The notes under the pieces: generated by a model
What the model saw: the letters and a program-made list of their open reading frames with translations, nothing else
Told to the model about the DNA's origin: nothing
Database searches by the model: none
DNA from: Chloroflexota bacterium
GTDB taxonomy: Bacteria > Chloroflexota > Dehalococcoidia > JACQUO01
Assembly (NCBI GenBank): GCA_016210205.1
Contig: JACQUO010000013.1
Span: 1 to 32,444 of the forward strand
Reading direction: 5' to 3'
DNA: 32,444 bases
Translations under genes and position numbers: made by a program
Shown: positions 21,857-28,862 of the stretch, one piece after another
Position numbering within the stretch: position 1 is the first letter of the stretch
How the letters are laid out: the number at the start of each line of letters is the position of its first letter

Positions 21857-22057
21857 ATGCCCCGTGGCGGCCCCCCGCCCGGCGCCGGCCCCCCCCGAGG
21901 CAACCGCCACGCCCGCAAACATGGGCGCTACTCCCCCCTCGCCCGCGCTATCTTCCTCTACCTCCTCCGCCGTCACCCGCCCGCCGCCCTCCGCTTCCTC
22001 CTCGGAAAAAAACAAAAAAAGCAAACAATCAAACCAGCAGAGCGGGTTAAACCATAG
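21857..22057 (+). CDS. Small basic protein with a GNxHARKHGxYS motif
   Basis: From the ATG at 21857, with GGAGGA eight bases upstream, the frame encodes 66 residues. It has a Gly/Pro-rich start (MPRGGPPPGAGPPRG), then NRHARKHGRYS, a hydrophobic/basic helix (LARAIFLYLLRRHPPAALRF) and a lysine-rich end. The motif resembles GNQNALKHGxYS found at the start of many phage- or element-linked small proteins, whose role is unknown. A run of seven A followed by a further seven-A run near 22006-22020 could cause frameshifting. No partner gene is adjacent and argH converges on it. Whether it is expressed is uncertain. Confidence 0.5.
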   Translation: MPRGGPPPGAGPPRGNRHARKHGRYSPLARAIFLYLLRRHPPAALRFLLGKKQKKQTIKPAERVKP

Positions 22058-22093
22058 CCCCCCCGGGGCAGCGAGGCCTCCCCTGGCCCCCGC

Positions 22094-23461
22094 CTACCCG
22101 CTCCCCTCCAGCCGCCTTCGGGCCGCGGCCAGGGCCGCCGCCACCCGCTCCGGGGCCGTGCCCCCCACCGAGCGGCGCGCCGCCAGCGCCGAGGCCACGC
22201 TTATCTGACGGGCGTCCTCCCCGAAGTGCGGTGAGAACCTCCGATACTCCTCCAGGCTCAGCTCTCCCAACTCCTTGCCCTGCCCCTGGGCATAGGCCAC
22301 CAGCCTGGCCACTATCCCGTGGGCCTGGCGGAAGGGCACGCCCTTCCCCACCAGGTAATCTGCTAACTCCGTGGCCAGGAGATAGCCGCCCTGGGTGGCC
22401 CGGGCCATGGCCTCCTCCTTGACCTTGAGGGTGGCCACCAGGCCCGCCGAGATTTCCAGGCAGGCCAGCAGGGTGTCGGCGGCGTCGAAGAGGGCCTCTT
22501 TGTCCTCCTGGAGATCTTTGTTGTAGGTGAGGGGCAGCCCCTTCAGGGTGGCGAGCAGGCCCACCAGGTGGCCGAAGACCCGGCCCGCCTTGCCCCGCAC
22601 CAGCTCGGCGGCGTCGGGGTTGCGCTTCTGGGGCATGATGGAGGAGCCGGTGGCATAGTCCGCCCCCAGCTCCACGAAGCCGAACTCCGTGCTCGACCAG
22701 AGGATGATGTCCTCCGCCAGGCGGGAGAGGTGGGCCATGGCCATAGCAGATGCGGCCAGGAACTCCACCACGAAGTCGCGGTCGGAGACGGCGTCCATGC
22801 TGTTAGTAGAAATCTGGGAAAAGCCCAGCTCCCGGGCCAGGAAGTCGCGGTCGATGGGGTAGGGGACGCCAGCCAAGGCCCCCGAGCCCAGGGGCAGGAC
22901 ATCGGCGCGCTTCAGGCCATCAGCGAAGCGCTCCCGGTCCCGCTCCAGCATCTCGAAGTAGGCCAGCAGATGGTGGGCCAGGAGCACGGGCTGGGCTCGC
23001 TGGAGGTGGGTGTAGCCGGGCAGGGCCGTGCTCTGATGGCGCTCCGCCAGGCCCAGGAGTGCCTCCTGGAGGCCCTTGATGGCCCCTTGCGCCTCGCCGA
23101 TGGTCTCTTTGACATAGAGGCGCAGGTCCAGGGCCACCTGGTCGTTGCGGGAGCGGCCCGTGTGGAGCTTGCCCGCCACCTCGCCGATTTTCTGGGCCAG
23201 GCGGGCCTCGATGGCCATGTGGATGTCCTCGCCCGTGAGGTTGAAGGGGCCGTAGTCCAGCTCCTCGCGGATGGCGGCCAGGCCCATGACTATCAGCTCC
23301 GCCTCCTTGTCGCTGACGATGCCCTGGCGGGCCAGCATGCGGGCCCAGGCCACGGAGCCGGCGATGTCTTGACGCCAGAGCCGGCGGTCGAAGGGCAGAG
23401 AGTCCAGGAAGGAGGCGGGGGTGACCTTGGGCCTGGGTTTAGGGTTTTTTGGGGGAGTCAT
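22094..23461 (-). CDS. argH: Argininosuccinate lyase
   Basis: ArgH splits argininosuccinate into arginine and fumarate, the last step of arginine synthesis. The protein (455 residues from the ATG at 23461) has TGRSRNDQ (101-108) and the GYTHLQ histidine (H151). The superfamily signature loop GSSIMPQKRNP is at about 272-282, so the active-site set is complete. The frame opens further upstream to 23575, but that part is low-complexity, and GAGGTGG precedes the ATG at 23461. The extreme N-terminus (TPPKNPKPRPK) is an unusual proline/lysine extension. It is transcribed divergently from the nitrite reductase operon. argG is not in the window. Confidence 0.95.
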   Translation of the reverse strand: MTPPKNPKPRPKVTPASFLDSLPFDRRLWRQDIAGSVAWARMLARQGIVSDKEAELIVMGLAAIREELDYGPFNLTGEDIHMAIEARLAQKIGEVAGKLHTGRSRNDQVALDLRLYVKETIGEAQGAIKGLQEALLGLAERHQSTALPGYTHLQRAQPVLLAHHLLAYFEMLERDRERFADGLKRADVLPLGSGALAGVPYPIDRDFLARELGFSQISTNSMDAVSDRDFVVEFLAASAMAMAHLSRLAEDIILWSSTEFGFVELGADYATGSSIMPQKRNPDAAELVRGKAGRVFGHLVGLLATLKGLPLTYNKDLQEDKEALFDAADTLLACLEISAGLVATLKVKEEAMARATQGGYLLATELADYLVGKGVPFRQAHGIVARLVAYAQGQGKELGELSLEEYRRFSPHFGEDARQISVASALAARRSVGGTAPERVAAALAAARRRLEGSG

Positions 23462-23642
23462 CGGCGAAGCCACCTCGGCCCCATTGTGGTGGCTAGGGAG
23501 GCTTCTGTCAAGAAGGGGTGGTGAGGCCCCATTATTCAATGCCGTCTGGAGCCGCTTTGGCTTCCCCTCGGCCACCAGGGGCGCAAGGCGGAATAAGAGA
23601 GGACGGCAATTCAGAGAAGTGCCCTGTTCCGCGGCAACAAAT

Positions 23643-23696
23643 GTAACTAGAGCTTAACGGAGCCGTAACGCGTAAGAAATGTACCCCGATTAATAT
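23643..23696 (+). promoter_or_regulatory. 11-base-periodic activator-type site plus -10 box upstream of the nitrite reductase operon
   Basis: GTAAC (23643-23647), TTAAC (23654-23658), GTAAC (23665-23669) and GAAAT (23676-23680) recur every 11 bases. This is the layout of GlnR boxes (GTnAC-n6-GAAAC, repeated). TAATAT at 23691-23696 could be the -10. A start near 23703 would centre the boxes close to -41, a classical activator position, and no good -35 is present. GlnR-like control by nitrogen supply is an inference. Confidence 0.55.
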
Positions 23697-23734
23697 TAGC
23701 TGTGAACCGCTTGCTGATATTAAAGCGGAGCGAT

Positions 23735-24046
23735 ATGAAGGAAATTATTGCCATAATCCGCCCGGAGATGCTGGGGGCCACGAGAGAAGCGCTGGCCCCT
23801 TGGAGTGTTCTGGAGGTTGCCCAAAGGCGGGTCTTAGGAAGGGGTCGCCAGGGGGGGTTGCGGTACCTGAGACGCCAGGCGGGAGGTGGAGAGGCAGGAA
23901 TACCCTTTTTGCCCAAACGGATGGTGGTGTGGCTGGTCTCCGGTGAGAAGGTGGAGGATGTGGTTGCCGCCATCATCCGCGTTAATTCCGGCGGCAACTA
24001 TGGGGATGGTAAAATCTTTGTTCGCCCTACGGAAGGGGCCTGGTGA
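23735..24046 (+). CDS. P-II family protein, NifI2-like
   Basis: The 103-residue protein starts MKEIIAIIRPEMLGATREAL and has VLGRGRQGG. The FLPKRMVVWLVSGEKVEDVV and AAIIRVNSGGNYGDGKIFVRP segments match the NifI2 (NifHD2) branch of P-II proteins more than GlnB. P-II proteins bind ATP, ADP and 2-oxoglutarate and report nitrogen status. The T loop (about residues 40-56) is altered and lacks the GlnB uridylylated tyrosine context. The C-terminus stops early (PTEGAW), without the usual RVRTGE tail. ATG with GGAG at -8 was chosen over the GTG at 23702. It is the first gene of the nitrite reductase operon. Confidence 0.85.
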   Translation: MKEIIAIIRPEMLGATREALAPWSVLEVAQRRVLGRGRQGGLRYLRRQAGGGEAGIPFLPKRMVVWLVSGEKVEDVVAAIIRVNSGGNYGDGKIFVRPTEGAW

Positions 24047-24072
24047 TTTGTGGGATAGGAGGGAGCAACCCC

Positions 24073-25635
24073 ATGGAAATCGAGGCTCACCCCGAAGAGT
24101 CTTACAAGGCAGAGAAGGATGGTCTGGATATCCGAGAGGAGGTGGAGGAACTGGCAGCCCAGCATGGGGGCTGGGAGGAAATGAACCCTGGAGACAGGGA
24201 GCGGCTCAAGTGGATTGGGGTTTTTTTCCGCAAGCCGACTCCAGGACAGTTCATGATGCGCATCCGCCTCACCAACGGCCAGGCCAGTTCGATGCAGTTG
24301 CGCGCCCTGGCCCAGATAGCGCGCCGGTTGGGAAACGGCGTATTGGATTTGACCACCCGGCAGCAGATTGAGCTCAGGGCCATCAAAATCGGGGATGTGC
24401 CCCAGATTATGAAGGCCTTGGAACATGTGGACCTTACCTCGCTCCAGACTGGCATGGATAATGTGCGCAATGTGAACTGTTGCCCCCTGGCCGGACTCAG
24501 CCCCACGGAGCTTTTCGATGCTTCCCCTGTGGGAGCAGAGTTCACCCGCTTTTTCCTTGGCAATAAGGCTTTCACCAATTTACCCCGGAAGGTCAATGCT
24601 ACCATCACGGGCTGCACGGAGAACTGTACCCATAGCGAGAGCCAGGACCTGGCCCTGACGCCGGCGGTGAGGGAGAGGGATGGGGGGCCTGGCTTCAATG
24701 TCGCCGTGGGGGGGAAGATGGGCTCCGGAGGTATGGTGTTAGCCAGGCCCCTGGATGTGTTCGTCGAGCCCCAGGAGGCGGCACATCTCGCCGCTGAAAT
24801 CGTGCTCCTCTTTCGGGACGAAGGTCCTCGCCACCAGAGACACAGGGCCAGGCTGGCCTTTCTCCTCGAAGTCTGGGGGGTTGACCGGTTCAGGGAGGTG
24901 CTGGAGCGACGCTGGGGCCGACCCCTGGAAAGGGGACAAAGGGATGCCAGGTCTTCCCTCAAGAGGGACCACCTGGGCGTTTGGGAACAGAAGCAACGCG
25001 GGCTTTTCTCCGTTGGGCTTTGTGTTCCTACCGGCCGAATGCGTGCGGAAAAGCTGGAAACGCTGGCCCGTCTGGCGGAAGCATACGGGACGAGGGAGGT
25101 CCGCCTAACCGTGGATCAGAACGCCATACTGGTAAATGTCCCCGGTTCAAAGATGCGTTGGTTGCTGGCTGAGCCGCTTTTACAGGAGTTCCCTCCAGAA
25201 CCTCACCCCTTCCTCCGGGGGCTGGTAACCTGTGCGGGCACGGACTATTGCAATTTGGCGCTTATTGAGACAAAAAGTATCGGCAAACAGCTGGCCGAAG
25301 CCATGGCCCAGCGATTTCCTCATGCCGAGCCGATTCATATGCACTGGTCGGGATGCCCCGCGGGCTGCGGCAATCACCAGGCGGCCGATATCGGTTTGCA
25401 GGGAGCGAGGGCGTGGGTCAATGGAGAGCTGGTGGATGCAGTGAGTGTGTTTGTGGGTGGAAGGACTGGCCTCAACCCCAAAGTCGGTGAGAAAATCCTG
25501 GAGCTGGTGCCAGTGGACATGTTGGAGGACACCATTCCCCCCATCCTCCAGAGCCTGGAGGTCCTCAATAGAGTCAGGCGGGACAAGGGTAGCAAAAAGC
25601 GGGTTTTGATGGTGCCCCTCTCTTCCGGGGACTGA
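24073..25635 (+). CDS. nirA: Ferredoxin-type nitrite/sulfite reductase
   Basis: The 520-residue siroheme enzyme reduces nitrite to ammonia (or sulfite to sulfide) with six electrons, probably from ferredoxin. The first ferredoxin-like half domain covers FRKPTPGQFMMRIRLTNGQ (52-70), with LDLTTRQQIELR at 91-102. The [4Fe-4S]/siroheme cysteines are C387 and C393 (C-x5-C in CAGTDYC) and C428 and C432 (C-x3-C in GCPAGCG), the same 35-residue separation as in plant nitrite reductase. Further cysteines (CTENC, 181-185) are also conserved in this group. The ATG at 24073 has AGGAGG upstream. It lies between two P-II genes (27 and 20 bases away), so regulation by nitrogen status is likely. Confidence 0.88.
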   Translation: MEIEAHPEESYKAEKDGLDIREEVEELAAQHGGWEEMNPGDRERLKWIGVFFRKPTPGQFMMRIRLTNGQASSMQLRALAQIARRLGNGVLDLTTRQQIELRAIKIGDVPQIMKALEHVDLTSLQTGMDNVRNVNCCPLAGLSPTELFDASPVGAEFTRFFLGNKAFTNLPRKVNATITGCTENCTHSESQDLALTPAVRERDGGPGFNVAVGGKMGSGGMVLARPLDVFVEPQEAAHLAAEIVLLFRDEGPRHQRHRARLAFLLEVWGVDRFREVLERRWGRPLERGQRDARSSLKRDHLGVWEQKQRGLFSVGLCVPTGRMRAEKLETLARLAEAYGTREVRLTVDQNAILVNVPGSKMRWLLAEPLLQEFPPEPHPFLRGLVTCAGTDYCNLALIETKSIGKQLAEAMAQRFPHAEPIHMHWSGCPAGCGNHQAADIGLQGARAWVNGELVDAVSVFVGGRTGLNPKVGEKILELVPVDMLEDTIPPILQSLEVLNRVRRDKGSKKRVLMVPLSSGD

Positions 25636-25655
25636 AAAGGAGGATTTACCCAAAG

Positions 25656-25973
25656 ATGAAGATGATTCAGGCTGTGATAAGGCCCGAAAAGGAGGCGGAG
25701 GTTGCCGCGGCCCTGGCAAAGGCCAATTTTCCTGCTTTGACCAAGTGGGATGTGGTGGGAAGGGGCAAGCAGCAGGGCATCCAGGTGGGAAGCCAGGTTT
25801 ACGATGAGCTGGCTAAATGCATGCTCCTTATTGTAGTTGAAGATAATCAGGTGGAGTCTGTGCTGCAAACTATCCAGAAGGCTGCCTTAACAGGCCATCC
25901 AGGGGATGGGAAGGCTTTTATCACTCCCGTGGAAGCCGCCTATACTATCCGCATCGGCAAGGCCGAGCTCTAG
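25656..25973 (+). CDS. P-II family protein, NifI1-like
   Basis: The 105-residue protein starts MKMIQAVIRPEKEAEVAAAL and has FPALTKWDVVGRGKQQGIQV. YDELAKCMLLIVVEDNQV and TGHPGDGKAFITPVEAAYTI follow. FPALTK-DV-GRGKQ-GIQVG and YDELPK are hallmarks of NifI1 (NifHD1), which in archaeal and clostridial nitrogenase operons works with NifI2 to block nitrogenase. No nif structural genes are in this window. The gene instead follows nirA by 20 bases, with AAGGAGG before its ATG. The tail (RIGKAEL) is nearly complete, unlike its NifI2-like partner upstream. The two probably form a hetero-oligomer as NifI1/NifI2 do. Confidence 0.88.
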   Translation: MKMIQAVIRPEKEAEVAAALAKANFPALTKWDVVGRGKQQGIQVGSQVYDELAKCMLLIVVEDNQVESVLQTIQKAALTGHPGDGKAFITPVEAAYTIRIGKAEL

Positions 25974-26000
25974 GGGTTGGGGAGTCTGTCAGAGGGTAGG

Positions 26001-26030
26001 AAAGGGAGCGCCCACTGGCCCCCCTTTTTT
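26001..26030 (+). terminator. Probable terminator between the nitrite reductase operon and perR
   Basis: AAAGGG and CCCTTT form an outer stem, with an inner GCC-CACT-GGC and a small internal loop, followed by more T (26025-26030). It lies 28 bases after the second P-II gene and just beyond the end of the convergent perR gene. Confidence 0.5.
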
Positions 26031-26033
26031 CGG

Positions 26034-26435
26034 CTACTGGCAGTCGGCGCAGAGGCCGTAGAACTCCAGGCGGTGGGAGAGGACCCGGAAACCCGTGTCC
26101 CGGGCCACGGATCGCTCCAGGCTCTGGGCGGGGGGCCCGGCCACATCGAAGACGCGGCCGCAGCCCTCGCAGGTGAAGTGGTAGTGGTTGGCGGCGTTGC
26201 CGTCGAAGCGGCTGAAGGTGGCCCCATAGTCCAACTCCAGGACCTCGCCCCGCTCCCGAAGCCACTTCAGGTTGCGGTAGACGGTGCCCAGGCTGATGCG
26301 GGGCATCTCGCCGCGCACCTTCTCATAGAGCTCCAGGGCCGTGGGGTGGGACTTAGTGCCCCGGAGGGTCGCCAGGATGAGGTCCCGTTGGCGGGAGCGC
26401 CGCGACTTGGAGTTGTGGTTTTCCTCGTTCTTCAT
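26034..26435 (-). CDS. perR: PerR-type peroxide-sensing Fur-family repressor
   Basis: The 133-residue protein has a winged helix (RRSRQRDLILATL, then ISLGTVYRNLKWLRERGEV). The zinc site is C89/C92 and C129/C132. The regulatory metal ligands H30, D78, H84, H86 and D97 line up with B. subtilis PerR H37, D85, H91, H93 and D104 at a constant offset of seven. All four zinc cysteines keep the same offset. Fe-bound PerR is inactivated by peroxide oxidation of its histidines. I chose ATG at 26435 (AGAGGA nine bases upstream) over 26444 or 26465. The ferritin-like gene is divergent across 207 bases and has a matching operator. Confidence 0.92.
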   Translation of the reverse strand: MKNEENHNSKSRRSRQRDLILATLRGTKSHPTALELYEKVRGEMPRISLGTVYRNLKWLRERGEVLELDYGATFSRFDGNAANHYHFTCEGCGRVFDVAGPPAQSLERSVARDTGFRVLSHRLEFYGLCADCQ

Positions 26436-26455
26436 GATAACCATTCCTCTTATTA

Positions 26456-26484
26456 AAAATAGCATAGGCAGAGAGCCTTGTCAA
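26456..26484 (-). promoter_or_regulatory. Promoter of perR
   Basis: On the minus strand TTGACA (26484-26479), a 17-base spacer and TATTTT (26461-26456) form a good sigma-70 promoter. The AT-rich TATTTTTAATAA at the -10 resembles half of the palindrome in front of the ferritin-like gene, which suggests autoregulation by PerR. Confidence 0.7.
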
Positions 26485-26514
26485 CTTGGGGCTAGCTGAA
26501 GTCCTTCTGCGGAA

Positions 26515-26590
26515 TTTTGGGGACACCCCGACACCCCCAGGCCCCCGGCAAAGGGGCTTTGCACCATTTTACCCCCTTGACAAAGGGGGA
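26515..26590. repeat. Intergenic GC-rich hairpin repeat (copy 6)
   Basis: TTTTGGGGACACCCCGACAC, then CCCCCAGGCCCCCGGCAAAG, GGGCTTTGCACC, and CCCCCTTGACAAAGGGGG. This matches the 19755-19795 portion of copy 4. The last hairpin contains the TTGACA that serves as -35 of the ferritin-like gene. Confidence 0.7.
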
Positions 26591-26604
26591 GACTTTATTA
26601 TAAT
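26577..26604 (+). promoter_or_regulatory. Consensus sigma-70 promoter of the ferritin-like gene
   Basis: TTGACA (26577-26582), a 16-base spacer and TATAAT (26599-26604) both match consensus exactly. This is the strongest promoter seen in the window, as expected for a gene kept off by a repressor until stress. Confidence 0.88.
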
Positions 26605-26606
26605 AA
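26595..26606. promoter_or_regulatory. Candidate PerR operator over the -10 box
   Basis: TTATTATAATAA is a perfect 12-bp palindrome covering the -10, similar in composition to the Per box (TTATAATnATTATAA). A second weaker 7-1-7 site, TAACGATTACTGTTA, lies at 26613-26627. Binding would exclude RNA polymerase. Confidence 0.6.
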
Positions 26607-26642
26607 TATCCATAACGATTACTGTTAATGAAGGAGGTTACC

Positions 26643-27086
26643 ATGACCGCGACGGCAGCCAAGGTGGAGCTCATCAACGAGAACAAGCTGGGAGTGGCCA
26701 GGGGGACGCCCGTGGAGGAGGCCGTGGAGAAGAACTTCCGGGGCGAGACCATGGAGGTGGGCCTCTATCTGGCCATGGCCCGCCAGGCCCAGCGCGAGGG
26801 CTACCCGGAGGTGTCCGCGGCCCTCAAGGACATCGCCTGGGAGGAGGCCGGGCACGCCGCGGGCTACGCCGAGCTCAACGGCCTCATCTCCGCCAGCACC
26901 CTGGAGAACCTGAAGAAGATGCTGGCAGGGGAGGCCATGGCCAACCGGATGAAGAAGGAGGCGGCTACCAAGGCCAAGGAGGCCAATTGCGACCCCGCCC
27001 ATGACCTCTTCGACGAGTCCAGCCGGGACGAGGGGCGCCACGCCCGGGCCATCGAAGGCCTCATCCGGCGCTACTTCGGGGGATAA
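26643..27086 (+). CDS. Ferritin-like diiron (rubrerythrin-type) peroxidase domain protein
   Basis: The 147-residue four-helix protein carries two ExxH motifs (E68/H71 in EEAGH and E130/H133 in DEGRH) plus E35/E38 and E97. That is the diiron ligand set of rubrerythrin-like proteins. It lacks the C-terminal rubredoxin iron site of full rubrerythrin, so it needs an external electron donor. Such proteins reduce hydrogen peroxide, which is important in anaerobes. AAGGAGG is five bases before the ATG at 26643, and an upstream ATG at 26628 lies before the ribosome site. The strong promoter with a PerR-like palindrome and the divergent perR gene support peroxide induction. Confidence 0.87.
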   Translation: MTATAAKVELINENKLGVARGTPVEEAVEKNFRGETMEVGLYLAMARQAQREGYPEVSAALKDIAWEEAGHAAGYAELNGLISASTLENLKKMLAGEAMANRMKKEAATKAKEANCDPAHDLFDESSRDEGRHARAIEGLIRRYFGG

Positions 27087-27106
27087 CTGCGGCTACTTGA
27101 TAAATA

Positions 27107-27138
27107 GGGGTCTGGGGAAAGGGCATCCCCCAGGCCCC
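27107..27138 (+). terminator. Hairpin terminator of the ferritin-like gene, derived from the repeat family
   Basis: GGGGTCTGGGG (27107-27117) pairs with CCCCAGGCCCC (27128-27138) over 11 pairs with one G-T, followed by CTTGCTTTT. The sequence matches the CTGGGGGACACCCCCAG module of the dispersed repeats, so a repeat copy has become or imitates a terminator. Confidence 0.65.
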
Positions 27139-27217
27139 CTTGCTTTTGGGTAAGGGGCGGGCGTATCATAGTCTCATAGGGTTTGCCGCGGGGAGGACTG
27201 ATTTTAGGAGGTGTCCC

Positions 27218-27511
27218 ATGGTGCTGCAGCGGCTGGTCTTCCAGGCCAAGTATGGCAAGGCCAATGATCTGGTAGCACATCTGAAGAAGGGTGGAGAGCT
27301 TTACACCAAACATGGCCTGGACAAGGGCCGGGTGCTCACGGACCTCACGGGCTCCATGTTCACCGTGGTCTGGGAGACCAGCCTGGAGAGCATAGGGGCC
27401 TTTGAGAAGGCCAGACCCAAGATGTTCGCCGACCCTGCTTTCGGCCCGTGGTTTGCCCAGATGCAGTCCCTGGTGGAGAAGGGCACCCGCGAGTTCTACA
27501 CTATTGAGTAG
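27218..27511 (+). CDS. Small ABM/NIPSNAP-like alpha-beta barrel protein
   Basis: The 97-residue protein starts MVLQRLVFQAKYGKANDLVA. It has the strand-helix-strand pattern of dimeric alpha+beta-barrel proteins (NIPSNAP or antibiotic-biosynthesis monooxygenase type): VFQAKYGKANDLVAHLKKGG, then GSMFTVVWETSLESIGAFEK and FGPWFAQMQSLVEKGTREFY. Such proteins bind small ligands or act as cofactor-free oxygenases. No catalytic residue can be named. AGGAGGT precedes the ATG at 27218. It stands alone between the ferritin-like gene and sucD. The function is unknown and the fold assignment is by pattern only. Confidence 0.7.
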   Translation: MVLQRLVFQAKYGKANDLVAHLKKGGELYTKHGLDKGRVLTDLTGSMFTVVWETSLESIGAFEKARPKMFADPAFGPWFAQMQSLVEKGTREFYTIE

Positions 27512-27667
27512 CCCTCTTCTGATTGCGGAAAGAGAGGCCGCCCTCTGAGGCCCCTCTGCCCCCGTTGCCGTCGTGCTCATTCGGGGCCCTGCGGCATCCC
27601 TGCCAGGGGCGTAAGGACCGATGGGGCGGAGGGCACAGCTTCCCCCCGGGCGGCCTCTGGGCTGCGG

Positions 27668-27850
27668 GTGCGGCCCACCCGGCCCCCGGAGGAGGCTCTC
27701 TTGGCCCAGGCCCGGGGGCGGCAGCGGGAGTTGGAGGAGTTGCTGCGGCTCGTGCCCCCGCACCTGCCGGAGTACGACCGTCTGCTGGAACGGCTGGATG
27801 CGGCCCTGGCGACGGGAGAGCGGCTGCGGCGGCAGTTGGCCCGGGGGTAA
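27668..27850 (+). CDS. Possible small helical protein
   Basis: The frame encodes 60 residues from a GTG at 27668, or 49 from a TTG at 27701 that has a perfect GGAGGAG six bases upstream. The product is rich in Leu, Glu and Arg (QARGRQRELEELLRLVPPHL, then LPEYDRLLERLDAALATG), as a short coiled coil or helical hairpin would be. No family is recognised. It ends just before a strong terminator, which supports a real transcript. It may equally be chance in GC-rich DNA. Confidence 0.4.
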   Translation: MRPTRPPEEALLAQARGRQRELEELLRLVPPHLPEYDRLLERLDAALATGERLRRQLARG

Positions 27851-27885
27851 ACCATATTCCCCAGGGGTGAAGAACGAAATACAGA

Positions 27886-27917
27886 GGGGGCTGGGCCTTT
27901 GGCCCAGCCCCCTGGTT
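27886..27917. terminator. Terminator between the small ORF and sucD
   Basis: A perfect 12-bp stem (GGGGGCTGGGCC/GGCCCAGCCCCC) closes a TTT loop and is followed by TGGTTTTG in the plus direction. On the minus strand it follows the sucD stop codon and is trailed by a weaker T-rich stretch, so it may serve both strands. Confidence 0.8.
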
Positions 27918-27932
27918 TTGTGGGGCGCGGCC

Positions 27933-28862
27933 CTAGCGGCCCTTCCGGGTGGAGGTTTTAGCCTTGGCCGGCGCCAGCCCCTGGGCCTTCAGGCCTTTGA
28001 GCACCTTCTCCGCGGTGGCGCCGATGTCGGCGGGGGTGGGGGCGATGGTGGCTCCGACGGCTTTCAGGGCCTGGATTTTGGCCTGGGCGGTGCCCGCGGC
28101 CCCGGTGATGATGGCCCCGGCGTGGCCCATGCGCCGCCCCGGCGGGGCCGTGGCCCCCCCGATGAAGGCCACCACGGGCTTGCTCATGGTCGCCATCACC
28201 TCCGCCGCCTCCTGCTCCGCGGTGCCTCCAATCTCTCCGATGAGGACCACCAGCTCCGTCTGGGCATCCGCCTCCAGGAGCCGCAGGGCCTGGGCGAAGG
28301 TGGTGCCGATGATGGGGTCGCCCCCCAGGCCCAGGCAGGTGGACTGGCCGATTTTGCGCTCGGTGAGCTGGGCCGCGGCCTCGTAGGTGAGGGTGCCGCT
28401 GCGGGAGAGGACGGCCACGGGGCCCTCCAGCTGGAAGATATCGTTAGGCATGATGCCCACCTTGGCCTGGCCGGGGGAGACCAGGCCGGGGCAGTTGGGG
28501 CCGATGAGGTAGGTCTTGGTGCGCTCCAGGTAGCGGCGGACGGCAATCATGTCCCAGGTGGGGATGCCCTCGGTGATGCAGGCGATAACCCCGATGCCGG
28601 AGTCCGCGGCCTCCAGGATGGCGTCGGCGGCGAAGGGAGCGGGGACGAAGATGATGCTGGTGTTGGCCCCGGTGGCCCGGACTGCCTGCTCCACGGTGTT
28701 GAAGACGGGGATGCCCTCGAAGTCGCTGCCCCCCTTGCCGGGGGTCATGCCAGCCACTACCTTGGTGCCGAAGGCCCGGCACTGCTGGGCGTGGAAGCCT
28801 CCCTCCCGCCCGGTGATGCCCTGGACCAGGAGCCTGGTGTTCTTATCTACCAGGACGCTCAT
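27933..28862 (-). CDS. sucD: Succinate-CoA ligase, alpha subunit
   Basis: SucD with SucC converts succinyl-CoA, ADP (or GDP) and phosphate to succinate, ATP (or GTP) and CoA in the TCA cycle. The 309-residue protein has the CoA-binding Rossmann start ([20 protein letters not shown]). [11 protein letters not shown] is at about 121-131. The phosphorylated histidine is H247 in [13 protein letters not shown] lysine/alanine-rich tail ends the protein. Its ATG overlaps the sucC stop codon by four bases, the usual sucCD coupling. Length and motifs are normal. Nucleotide specificity is not decided. Confidence 0.96.
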   Translation of the reverse strand: MSVLVDKNTRLLVQGITGREGGFHAQQCRAFGTKVVAGMTPGKGGSDFEGIPVFNTVEQAVRATGANTSIIFVPAPFAADAILEAADSGIGVIACITEGIPTWDMIAVRRYLERTKTYLIGPNCPGLVSPGQAKVGIMPNDIFQLEGPVAVLSRSGTLTYEAAAQLTERKIGQSTCLGLGGDPIIGTTFAQALRLLEADAQTELVVLIGEIGGTAEQEAAEVMATMSKPVVAFIGGATAPPGRRMGHAGAIITGAAGTAQAKIQALKAVGATIAPTPADIGATAEKVLKGLKAQGLAPAKAKTSTRKGR

